DNA from: Flavobacteriaceae bacterium
GTDB lineage: Bacteria > Bacteroidota > Bacteroidia > Flavobacteriales > Flavobacteriaceae
DNA length: 25,583 nt
Direction: 5' to 3'
Assembly: GCA_002700405.1 (NCBI GenBank)
Contig: PACY01000048.1
Coordinates: forward strand, 5,843-31,425
Position 1 is the first letter of the stretch; each line of letters opens with the position of its first letter. The position numbers were made by a program, and so were the translations under genes. This document shows, piece after piece, positions 1 through 6,479 of this stretch. The notes beneath the pieces are model-generated. The model saw only the letters and a program-made list of their open reading frames with translations. It did no database searches and was not told where the DNA came from.

Positions 1-713
1 GGAGTTAAATCAGATAAATTAAATGAAAGCAAAGTATCTAAACTCCTTTTTGTATAAATGATATCTATACTATCTGTAATAGTCCTTTTTAAATAATTTG
101 TTAATCTATAAGTGCTGTCTTTTTTTATATATCTAATATTACTTGCATTGATCTTAAATTTCAACTTATTTTCTTGAAAATGTTCTAATGTAAAATTAGT
201 GCCAATATTATTTTTTGTATTAAACTGAGTTAAATAGATATATTCATTATCATTTATTTTTCTAAAGATATTTTTGTCATCAATACTTTTCCTAGATCCC
301 TTAAGGTATTTATATGAAAATTCATTGAAATCTCTGCTTGCATCTGGAACAATAAAAATTCCAAGAATAAGGGCAGCAAATGCAATCATAGCTGATCCAA
401 TCAAGTATGGTTTAATAAGTTTTTTTAAAGAAAATCCTGAACTATACAAAGCTACAATTTCAGAATCAGATGCTAACTTAGAAGTGAACCATATAACTGA
501 AAGAAATAAAAATAGTGGTAATAGTGAATTTGAAAAATATATAGTAAAATTATAGTAGAACTCTAACACCTCATTAAAAGGAACATTGTTTGATAAAATT
601 TTATCAATATTATCTGCAAGATTGACTACGATAGCAATCGGAACAAAAAGTATTTGAATTGAAATATATGTTACTAAATATTTCTTTAATATGTACCAGT
701 CTATTATTTTCAA
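1..713 (-). CDS. lptG: LptG/YjgP-family lipopolysaccharide export permease (partial)
   Basis: I translated the minus strand from a TTG at 713 to the window edge, an open frame of about 237 codons that continues outside. It begins LKIIDWYILKKYL, the usual opening of Bacteroidota YjgP/YjgQ permeases. Three hydrophobic segments follow within the first 120 residues, and then the start of a polar beta-rich region (the periplasmic jellyroll of this family). LptF/LptG proteins form the inner-membrane channel of the LptB2FG ABC exporter, which extracts LPS towards the outer membrane. A TAA lies directly upstream in frame (716-714) and the next ATG is over 100 codons in, so TTG is the only sensible start. 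It follows tgt after 4 bases and is probably co-transcribed. LptF versus LptG cannot be settled from this fragment; LptG is chosen because the tgt neighbour is common for it in this phylum. Confidence 0.85.
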   Translation of the reverse strand, partial: MKIIDWYILKKYLVTYISIQILFVPIAIVVNLADNIDKILSNNVPFNEVLEFYYNFTIYFSNSLLPLFLFLSVIWFTSKLASDSEIVALYSSGFSLKKLIKPYLIGSAMIAFAALILGIFIVPDASRDFNEFSYKYLKGSRKSIDDKNIFRKINDNEYIYLTQFNTKNNIGTNFTLEHFQENKLKFKINASNIRYIKKDSTYRLTNYLKRTITDSIDIIYTKRSLDTLLSFNLSDLT

Positions 714-717
714 TTAA

Positions 718-1848
718 CTATAATCTTTTATTTAAAACCTTTACCATTTTGTTTTTCCAATTTAAAAAATCTCCATCTATTATACGTTGTCTAGACTCAG
801 AAATTAGCCAAGAATAAAATCCTAAATTATGTATTGAAGCAATTTGCTTGCCTAAAATTTCATTTACAGAAAAAAGATGTCTTAGATAAGCTTTTGAGTA
901 TTGTTTATCAACATAAGTAATATCATCCTGATCAATTACTGAAAAATCATCTTTCCATTTATTATTTTTTATATTAATTATACCTTTTGAAGTAAAGAGC
1001 ATTCCGTTTCTTGCATTTCTTGTAGGCATAACACAATCAAACATATCTACTCCTAAAGCTATATTCTCAAGAAGATTTATAGGAGTACCAACACCCATAA
1101 GATATCTTGGCTTATCTAAAGGGAAAATTTCACAAACCAACTCAGTCATAGCATACATTTCTTCAGCAGGCTCACCAACAGATAATCCTCCAATAGCATT
1201 TCCAAACGAATTAGTATTTGATATATATTCAGCAGATTGCATCCGAAGATCTTTATATGTACTTCCTTGCGCTATAGGGAATAAAAACTGCTCATATTCA
1301 TACTTGTTCTCTGTTGAATTAAACCTCTTAATACATCTATCTAGCCATTTATGCGTTAGCTTCATTGAATTTTTTGCGTAATCATAATCACATGGATAAG
1401 GTGGGCATTCGTCAAAAGCCATAATTATATCAGCACCGATTGATCTTTGAATATCAATAACTTTCTCAGGGGTAAATAGATGAGAACTGCCATCAATATG
1501 ATTCTTAAATTTAACACCATCATCAGTTATTTTTCTGTTTGATGCTAAAGAGTAAACCTGGTATCCACCTGAATCAGTTAATATATTACCACTCCAATTT
1601 ATAAATTTATGAATTCCTCCAGCTTTTTCAATTATATCAATACCTGGTCTTAAATACAAATGATATGTATTCCCTAAAATTATGTCAGCATTTATTTGAT
1701 TTTTTAATTCCCTTTGATGTACAGCTTTAACAGTTCCTTGTGTGCCAACTGGCATAAAGACAGGGGTTTTAATTTTACCATGAGAAGTCTCTATAGCACC
1801 TGCCCTAGCATTTGAATTAATATCTGTATTCTCAATTGTAAATTTCAT
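718..1848 (-). CDS. tgt: tRNA-guanine transglycosylase (queuine/preQ1 tRNA-ribosyltransferase)
   Basis: This enzyme exchanges guanine-34 in the wobble position of GUN-anticodon tRNAs for preQ1, an early step of queuosine formation. Visible family motifs are FMPVGTQGTVK near the N-terminus, LTDSGGYQ (general-acid Asp), GGLSVGEP, YLMGVGTP and MFDCVMPTRNARNG (nucleophilic Asp). At the C-terminus, where many Tgt enzymes have a CxCxxC zinc site before YLRHL, this protein reads IDQDDITYVDKQYSKAYLRHL and so lacks the cysteines; the later IHNL histidine remains. I believe this is shared by Flavobacteriia relatives. An upstream ATG at 1863 overlaps a -7 promoter box, so the second ATG (MKFTIENTD) is taken as the start. 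Length (376 aa) is normal. It precedes lptG in a likely two-gene operon. Confidence 0.95.
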   Translation of the reverse strand: MKFTIENTDINSNARAGAIETSHGKIKTPVFMPVGTQGTVKAVHQRELKNQINADIILGNTYHLYLRPGIDIIEKAGGIHKFINWSGNILTDSGGYQVYSLASNRKITDDGVKFKNHIDGSSHLFTPEKVIDIQRSIGADIIMAFDECPPYPCDYDYAKNSMKLTHKWLDRCIKRFNSTENKYEYEQFLFPIAQGSTYKDLRMQSAEYISNTNSFGNAIGGLSVGEPAEEMYAMTELVCEIFPLDKPRYLMGVGTPINLLENIALGVDMFDCVMPTRNARNGMLFTSKGIINIKNNKWKDDFSVIDQDDITYVDKQYSKAYLRHLFSVNEILGKQIASIHNLGFYSWLISESRQRIIDGDFLNWKNKMVKVLNKRL

Positions 1849-1860
1849 AAATATGAAAAA

Positions 1861-1868
1861 CAAATATA
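1861..1868 (-). promoter_or_regulatory. -7 promoter element of tgt
   Basis: On the minus strand this reads TATATTTG, an exact match to the Bacteroidota -7 box TAnnTTTG. It lies 12 bases upstream of the chosen tgt start, giving a very short leader. No well-spaced -33 TTG is evident. It supports the tgt start at 1848 over the upstream ATG at 1863. Confidence 0.55.
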
Positions 1869-1925
1869 AATAACATTAGCCCAATTAATTCTTAATAAAA
1901 CTCTAATATTATAAATTTTAAGTTT

Positions 1926-1955
1926 TTGTTAATAAATGGTTTTAAAATAATTTCA
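1926..1955 (+). promoter_or_regulatory. Possible promoter of the transketolase genes
   Basis: A TTG at 1926-1928 and TAATTTCA at 1948-1955 are separated by 19 bases, the spacing expected for Bacteroidota -33 and -7 elements. The -7 box has two mismatches to TAnnTTTG, so this is only a candidate within the 159-base divergent gap between tgt and the transketolase genes. Confidence 0.3.
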
Positions 1956-2007
1956 TATTAGTAAAACAAAATTCTAATTTAACACAATCAAAATTCTACG
2001 ATAAAGA

Positions 2008-2853
2008 ATGATAGATATCAATCATTTACAGGCATTAACTACTCAGGTTCGTAGGGATATTCTAAGAATGGTACATAAGGTAAACTCTGGACACCCTGGC
2101 GGCTCATTAGGTTGTGCAGAATTTTTTGTATGTCTGTTTAATAGTATTATGGAAAGAAATAATGATTTTGATATGAATGGATTCAATGAAGATCTTTTCT
2201 TTCTAAGTAATGGGCATATATCTCCTGTATTTTATAGTGTATTGGCTAGGTCAAATTATTTTGATGTTTCTGAACTCAGCACATTTCGTTTAATTGATTC
2301 AAGACTGCAAGGACACCCAACAACTCATGAAGGTCTACCCGGTGTTAGAGTTGCTTCTGGATCATTAGGTCAAGGGCTTTCAGTTGTTCTTGGAGCTGCT
2401 CACTCAAAAAAATTAAATAATGATGATAAGTTAATATTTAGTCTACATGGTGATGGAGAATTACAAGAAGGTCAGAATTGGGAAGCAATAATGTATGCAT
2501 CTGCAAAAAAAATAGACAATATTATCGCAACAATAGATGTTAATGGTCAACAAATTGATGGGAGTACATCTAATGTTCTTGATATAGGAAATTTAAGATC
2601 AAAATTTGAAGCATTTGGATGGATTGTGTGTGAAATAAACAAGGGAAATGATATACAATCAATTATTGACGGAATGAATAATGCTAAATCTAAAACAGGT
2701 AATAAAAAACCTGTTTGTGTACTCTTAAATACTGTTATGGGGAATGGGGTTGACTTTATGATGCATACACATGAATGGCATGGTAAAGCACCAAATGATG
2801 AACAATTAGAAATAGCTTTAAATCAAAACCCCGTAACTCTAGGAGATTATTAA
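2008..2853 (+). CDS. Transketolase, N-terminal (thiamine diphosphate-binding) subunit
   Basis: This is one half of a two-polypeptide transketolase, which moves two-carbon units between sugar phosphates in the non-oxidative pentose phosphate pathway. The 281-residue protein has the N-terminal signature VNSGHPGGSLG, the substrate-region motif GHPTTHEGLPGV, and the thiamine diphosphate/Mg2+ motif from GDGELQEGQ (about residue 149) to an Asn-containing stretch IDVNGQQIDG. It stops where the pyrimidine-binding domain would begin, and that domain is supplied by the next gene, whose ATG directly follows this stop codon. Split transketolases are usual in many Bacteroidota and in archaea, so this is not a frameshift. 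The start ATG is at 2008; a candidate promoter lies upstream. Confidence 0.95.
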   Translation: MIDINHLQALTTQVRRDILRMVHKVNSGHPGGSLGCAEFFVCLFNSIMERNNDFDMNGFNEDLFFLSNGHISPVFYSVLARSNYFDVSELSTFRLIDSRLQGHPTTHEGLPGVRVASGSLGQGLSVVLGAAHSKKLNNDDKLIFSLHGDGELQEGQNWEAIMYASAKKIDNIIATIDVNGQQIDGSTSNVLDIGNLRSKFEAFGWIVCEINKGNDIQSIIDGMNNAKSKTGNKKPVCVLLNTVMGNGVDFMMHTHEWHGKAPNDEQLEIALNQNPVTLGDY

Positions 2854-3807
2854 ATGAAAGTATACGACTATACAGAAAAAAAGGATACCAGAAGTGGCTT
2901 TGGTGATGGTTTGACAGAGCTTGGCAAAATAAATCCCAATGTAGTTGCATTGTGTGCTGATTTAACTGGATCATTAAAAATGAATGAATTTAAAAAAAAT
3001 CATCCAGAAAGATTTTTACAAGTTGGTATTGCGGAAGCTAATATGATGGGAATTGCTGCAGGACTCACAATTGGAGGAAAAATTCCATTTACAGGAACAT
3101 TTGCTAATTTCTCAACTGGAAGAGTATATGATCAAATACGCCAATCTATTGCTTATTCGGGGAAAAACGTAAAAATATGTGCCTCTCATGCCGGAATAAC
3201 ACTTGGAGAAGACGGAGCAACTCATCAAATATTAGAAGATATTGGTTTGATGAAAATGCTCCCTGGAATGACAGTTATAAACACTTGTGATTATAATCAA
3301 ACCAAAGCTGCTACTATTGCTATTGCTAATCATAAAGGACCTGTTTATCTTAGGTTTGGCAGACCAAAAGTTCCTGTTTTTACACCCGAAAATCAAAGTT
3401 TTGAAATTGGAAAAGCAGTACAACTTCAGGAAGGAAATGATGTGACAATTGTAGCTACAGGACATTTAGTATGGGAAGCATTAGAAGCAGCTAAAATATT
3501 ACATGATAAAGGGATTAGTGCTGATGTTATTAATATCCATACAATTAAGCCTTTAGATAAGGAAGCAATATTAAAATCAGTTAAAAAAACAGGGTGTATA
3601 GTAACTGCAGAGGAACATAATTATCTAGGAGGTCTTGGTGAAAGCGTATCTCGTGTATTGGTTTTAAAAAACCCTAGCCCACAAGAATTTGTTGCAACTA
3701 ATGATACTTTTGGTGAATCTGGTACTCCTGCTCAACTAATGGAAAAATATGGTCTTTGTGCAGGCTCAATTGTAGAAAAATCAGAAAAAGTAATCAAGAG
3801 AAAATAG
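2854..3807 (+). CDS. Transketolase, C-terminal (pyrimidine-binding) subunit
   Basis: This is the partner of the preceding gene, with which it should form the active transketolase. The 317-residue protein carries the central pyrimidine-binding domain, with the catalytic Glu-containing stretch FLQVGIAEANMMGIAAGL and the motif THAG-like HAGITLGEDGATHQ. The transketolase C-terminal domain follows (VTIVATGHLVWEALEAA, VINIHTIKPLD, TAEEHNYLGGLGE). Its ATG abuts the TAA of the first subunit and an AGGAG lies 9-13 bases upstream (2841-2845), unusual in a lineage where Shine-Dalgarno sequences are rare. Translational coupling would give equal amounts of the two subunits. It converges on the FKBP gene with only 22 bases between stops and no clear terminator. 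Confidence 0.95.
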   Translation: MKVYDYTEKKDTRSGFGDGLTELGKINPNVVALCADLTGSLKMNEFKKNHPERFLQVGIAEANMMGIAAGLTIGGKIPFTGTFANFSTGRVYDQIRQSIAYSGKNVKICASHAGITLGEDGATHQILEDIGLMKMLPGMTVINTCDYNQTKAATIAIANHKGPVYLRFGRPKVPVFTPENQSFEIGKAVQLQEGNDVTIVATGHLVWEALEAAKILHDKGISADVINIHTIKPLDKEAILKSVKKTGCIVTAEEHNYLGGLGESVSRVLVLKNPSPQEFVATNDTFGESGTPAQLMEKYGLCAGSIVEKSEKVIKRK

Positions 3808-3829
3808 TAAGTGAAATGCTTTAATAAAA

Positions 3830-4807
3830 TTAGTCGTCTCTTGATTCAGTGTTGTCTGTATCTAAATAGTTAGGAATACCATCACCGTCAGTATCATCAT
3901 TTGTAGGATCTCCGTCCCCTATATCATTTTCTGGATCTCCATCTCCATCTCTATCGACAGTTAAGTCTGTATCAGGCTCAAGGTCTTCATCAATTGTTAA
4001 CGTACCGTCATTGTCATCATCACTATCAACAAAATCTGCATATGGATCATCATCAGTATTATCATCAGTTAAGTCTAGATTCCCATTTAAATCTTCTAAA
4101 TGAGAAGGTACATTATCATAATCATGATCGTTTTCTTCAGATTCTAAGAGTTTAAATTTAAAAATAAGGTTTGAGTATACTGGTACTGATCCAGCAGCAC
4201 TAGAATAATACCCCATCCCTGAAGGCAAGAACATTAAACCAATTCCAGGGTTATTATAATCAACTGTTCCATCATCATTAACGATAAAATCTGTAGCATT
4301 ATTAAATTCAGGAAGTACTCTGCTCCATCCAGCTATTGTATTGGTTAAATCAAAATCTACAGGAGTTGAAGAACTATCAAATATTATTCCATCCATAAGA
4401 CTCCCTTCATAATTAACTCTAACTCTATCTGAAAAATTTGGCGATGTTTCAGATGCTCCTTGACTAATTTTTAGAATATAGTATTCATATTCAATATCAA
4501 AGTATGTAGTAGTTAGTGTTATTATATCATCACTAAGCATAGTATTTTGATCTGGATCAGGTAAATTTCCGTCTTCAGGTAGTTCAGAAATAATAATTTC
4601 ATCTAAAGTGAAGTTTGGATTGTTTTGCAAATAGGCAGAATTATAGTAATGAGTATCGAAATAGCCTAAAAGAGAATCTCTATCAATAAGTTGTTGTTCA
4701 GTCCTGTCATTTTCAGGAATGTCTACTAATCCACTATCTGGATCTTCAGGACATGAGTAAAATAAAACTAAAAATAAAAAGAAAAAAAAATGTACTTTAT
4801 ATCTCAT
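3830..4807 (-). CDS. FKBP-type peptidyl-prolyl isomerase lipoprotein with Asp-rich repeat tail
   Basis: This is a 325-residue lipoprotein predicted to help fold proteins in the cell envelope. A lipoprotein signal ends in FYSC (Cys19), followed by acidic residues (CPEDPD) as in surface-exported Bacteroidota lipoproteins. The FKBP domain, roughly residues 120-232, keeps the classical binding-pocket residues: VNYEG, FDSS, AGWSRVLPEF, LPSGMGYYS and LIFKFKLLE. The last 90 residues are an Asp-rich tail ending in DTDGDGIPNYLDTDN, resembling calcium-binding thrombospondin type 3 repeats. Similar FKBP lipoproteins with acidic tails occur in Flavobacteriia; GldI of the gliding system is a shorter relative, and this protein is not clearly GldI. 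It is divergent from the phosphoribosyltransferase gene, and the 83 bases between them are rich in inverted repeats. Client proteins are unknown. Confidence 0.85.
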   Translation of the reverse strand: MRYKVHFFFFLFLVLFYSCPEDPDSGLVDIPENDRTEQQLIDRDSLLGYFDTHYYNSAYLQNNPNFTLDEIIISELPEDGNLPDPDQNTMLSDDIITLTTTYFDIEYEYYILKISQGASETSPNFSDRVRVNYEGSLMDGIIFDSSSTPVDFDLTNTIAGWSRVLPEFNNATDFIVNDDGTVDYNNPGIGLMFLPSGMGYYSSAAGSVPVYSNLIFKFKLLESEENDHDYDNVPSHLEDLNGNLDLTDDNTDDDPYADFVDSDDDNDGTLTIDEDLEPDTDLTVDRDGDGDPENDIGDGDPTNDDTDGDGIPNYLDTDNTESRDD

Positions 4808-4816
4808 TTGCTTTAA

Positions 4817-4869
4817 TTTTACATGTAAAAGTACAATTATTATATTGTAAATTGTTAAGTTTTAACAAT
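4817..4869. repeat. Cluster of short inverted repeats in a divergent intergenic region
   Basis: Three inverted repeats sit side by side between the divergent FKBP and phosphoribosyltransferase genes. They are the 14-bp palindrome TTTTACATGTAAAA (4817-4830), TACAAT with ATTGTA six bases apart (4832-4849), and ATTGTTAA with TTAACAAT three bases apart (4851-4869). They could be regulator sites or chance in AT-rich DNA. On the minus strand TACTTTTA (4833-4826) could be a weak -7 box for the FKBP gene. Confidence 0.4.
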
Positions 4870-4890
4870 CTTTTAAGTAGTTAAATTTAT

Positions 4891-5397
4891 ATGGCAATGG
4901 AAGACAAAATTATAATACTTAATGACACTCAAATTAGAAGTAAACTAAAGAGAATTTCATATCAAATATTAGAAGCAAATTTAAAAACTTCTGACATTGT
5001 TATTGCTGGAATTGAATCTAACGGCTATAAGATTGCAAAAGAAGTAAAGAAAATTCTTAATAAAATTTCTGAATTAGAGGTTATTTTGTGTAAAGTAATT
5101 ATTGATAAAAAAAATCCAAGAAGCCCTATCAAAACTTCTATAAATAAAGAGATTTATACAAACAAATCAATTGTATTAATTGATGATGTGTTAAATTCTG
5201 GATCAACACTAATTTATGGAGTGAAGCACTTTTTAGAAGCAGAATTAACACAATTTAAAACAGCTGTATTAGTAAATAGAAATCATAAAAAATTTCCAGT
5301 AAAAGCTGATTTTAAAGGAATTTCTCTTTCAACATCTATACAAAACCATGTACTAGTTGAATTTAAAGGGTCTAAGATTGAAGCATTAATAGTTTAA
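4891..5397 (+). CDS. PyrR-like phosphoribosyltransferase-domain protein
   Basis: This 168-residue protein has the type I phosphoribosyltransferase fold. The PRPP-binding loop is SIVLIDDVLNSGSTLIYG (paired Asp at 98-99, GST at 104-106), and an earlier stretch IVIAGIESNGYKIAKEV forms the usual hood/loop I region. The closest described relatives are PyrR-type or uracil phosphoribosyltransferase-like proteins, but no pyrimidine genes are nearby, so a role in pyr regulation is not supported by context. In Flavobacteriia I recall such a gene next to shikimate kinase, as here. The start MAMEDK at 4891 is used; the ATG two codons later (4897) is equally possible. Its stop region overlaps the convergent shikimate kinase homologue by 12 bases. 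The exact substrate is unknown. Confidence 0.75.
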   Translation: MAMEDKIIILNDTQIRSKLKRISYQILEANLKTSDIVIAGIESNGYKIAKEVKKILNKISELEVILCKVIIDKKNPRSPIKTSINKEIYTNKSIVLIDDVLNSGSTLIYGVKHFLEAELTQFKTAVLVNRNHKKFPVKADFKGISLSTSIQNHVLVEFKGSKIEALIV

Positions 5398-5898
5398 TCT
5401 AGTCAATATCTCATTAACTATTTTAGTTTCTGATTTTTGGTCACATTCGACAATAATATTACTCTTAATGTAATACCTATTTCTTTCAAATATATGCTTT
5501 GCTATATATTCCTTTAATTTATCCTTTGAAAAATTTCTTAAAATAATAGGAGGGTCTTTAAATAAAATATCTGCAAGATTATTTATTGAGTATTTTAAAT
5601 ATATACTTACAATATTCCTGCTTGTAATAAGTTTAACATTATTTGAATAGCAAGGAGTACCTTCTTCAAGAGACAAAATAAATTTTGTTTCATTTTTTAT
5701 TAAATTCTTAAGATAATTGTTCTCAATTTTTCTAAATATTATATGCCCTTTACTTATTAATATTTTTGGTATACTTATTTTTTCTTCTTTTTCAATTAAC
5801 TGATGTAGATCAATAAAATTTAAATCTAGTTTATTAGCTATTTTTTTAGCAATATTTATTTTATTTGATCCTGTATAACCTACAACAACTATAGTCAT
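5386..5898 (-). CDS. Shikimate kinase homologue with degenerate active site
   Basis: The 170-residue length and overall sequence match shikimate kinase, which phosphorylates shikimate in the pathway to chorismate. Recognisable parts are GYTGSNKINIAKK (P-loop), NFIDLHQLIEKEEKISI, FRKIE, EEGTPCYSNN and KHIFERNRYY. Compared with the family, several key positions are changed. The P-loop GSGKS/T becomes GSNKI (residues 10-14). The shikimate-binding DxD becomes D30-L-H32. The GE before FR becomes GH, the shikimate-contacting GGGTPCY becomes EEGTPCY (78-84), and the lid RPL motif becomes DPPI. Arg56 and the ER near residue 139 are retained. The frame is intact with no internal stop. It is either a non-catalytic descendant or a strongly altered kinase. 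It is divergent from tRNA-Lys and overlaps the phosphoribosyltransferase gene tail-to-tail. Confidence 0.75.
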   Translation of the reverse strand: MTIVVVGYTGSNKINIAKKIANKLDLNFIDLHQLIEKEEKISIPKILISKGHIIFRKIENNYLKNLIKNETKFILSLEEGTPCYSNNVKLITSRNIVSIYLKYSINNLADILFKDPPIILRNFSKDKLKEYIAKHIFERNRYYIKSNIIVECDQKSETKIVNEILTRLNY

Positions 5899-5930
5899 AT
5901 TAAAGCTTCGATATTAATATCTAAATTTCA

Positions 5931-5960
5931 TTGTAATATAAATTAAAGATTTTATATTTG
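5931..5960 (+). promoter_or_regulatory. Promoter of tRNA-Lys
   Basis: A TTG at 5931-5933 and TATATTTG at 5953-5960 are separated by 19 bases, matching the Bacteroidota -33 / -7 promoter. Transcription would begin near 5966, about 19 bases before the mature tRNA. Confidence 0.7.
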
Positions 5961-5984
5961 CAGCCTTGTATATGAGTTAATTTT

Positions 5985-6057
5985 GACCTGGTAGCTCAGT
6001 TGGTAGAGCATCTCCCTTTTAAGGAGAGGGTCCTGGGTTCGAGCCCCAGCCAGGTCA
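5985..6057 (+). tRNA. tRNA-Lys (anticodon UUU)
   Basis: The 73-base cloverleaf folds completely: acceptor GACCTGG with CCAGGTC, D arm GCTC...GAGC, anticodon stem TCTCC with GGAGA around loop CTTTTAA (anticodon TTT), and T stem CTGGG with CCCAG around TTCGAGC. The discriminator base is A and the 3' CCA is not encoded, so it must be added after transcription. The convergent DCC gene ends 30 bases downstream. Confidence 0.98.
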
Positions 6058-6087
6058 CAACTTCACAGATAAATCTATTTTCATAAA

Positions 6088-6477
6088 TTAATATAGAATT
6101 TTAATCTTACTAATATTTTTTGGGATAGTGCATTTATTATATTTACCAAATGTTTTATATCTATAGATGGCTATAATATTATATATAAAATCTAATATTA
6201 CAAAAGGAACATATCTAATTAATTTTAAACAAAGTTTATTAAACCTAATATTTGATAAACAATAAATGATTGCTTCTGACTTAGTAAGAATCTCATTTTC
6301 CTCAGTGATTACAAAAACAGTATTGGCTAACTTAATCTTTGGATAATTGTCTTTAATAAACCTACTTTGAAAAGTTGTAAAATAAAACTTATTATTAAGA
6401 TCTCTTTCTGAAATCAATAAGACATACCTGTTACATAAAATACAAAATCCATCAAAAACAACTATAATCTTCTTCAT
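6088..6477 (-). CDS. DCC-family (DUF393) thiol-disulfide oxidoreductase-like protein
   Basis: This 129-residue protein has the family-defining N-terminal motif FDGFCILCNRYV (Asp9, Cys12, Cys15), so a CxxC redox pair is present. The DCC family is assigned to the thioredoxin-like superfamily but its reaction is not established. It often occurs beside or fused to HTTM-domain proteins, and an HTTM gene is indeed in this operon. The C-terminal half is basic with a hydrophobic stretch around residues 88-104 (RYVPFVILDFIYNIIAIY), typical of the family. It starts 2 bases after the TonB receptor stop and is the last gene of the operon. It may act as a redox partner for a membrane or envelope protein of the operon; this is inference. 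Confidence 0.85.
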   Translation of the reverse strand: MKKIIVVFDGFCILCNRYVLLISERDLNNKFYFTTFQSRFIKDNYPKIKLANTVFVITEENEILTKSEAIIYCLSNIRFNKLCLKLIRYVPFVILDFIYNIIAIYRYKTFGKYNKCTIPKNISKIKILY

Positions 6478-6479
6478 AA

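Noticed and set aside
274..555. Open frame on the plus strand at the left edge
   Set aside because: It lies entirely opposite the lptG reading frame, which carries recognisable membrane-protein sequence.
1849..1863. Upstream ATG of tgt giving five extra residues (MFFIF)
   Set aside because: It overlaps the TATATTTG -7 box at 1861-1868, and family proteins begin at MKFTIE-like sequence.
2851..2856. Possible frameshift or nonsense mutation splitting a single transketolase gene
   Set aside because: Both halves are full-length subunits with their own starts, and split transketolase is normal in this phylum.
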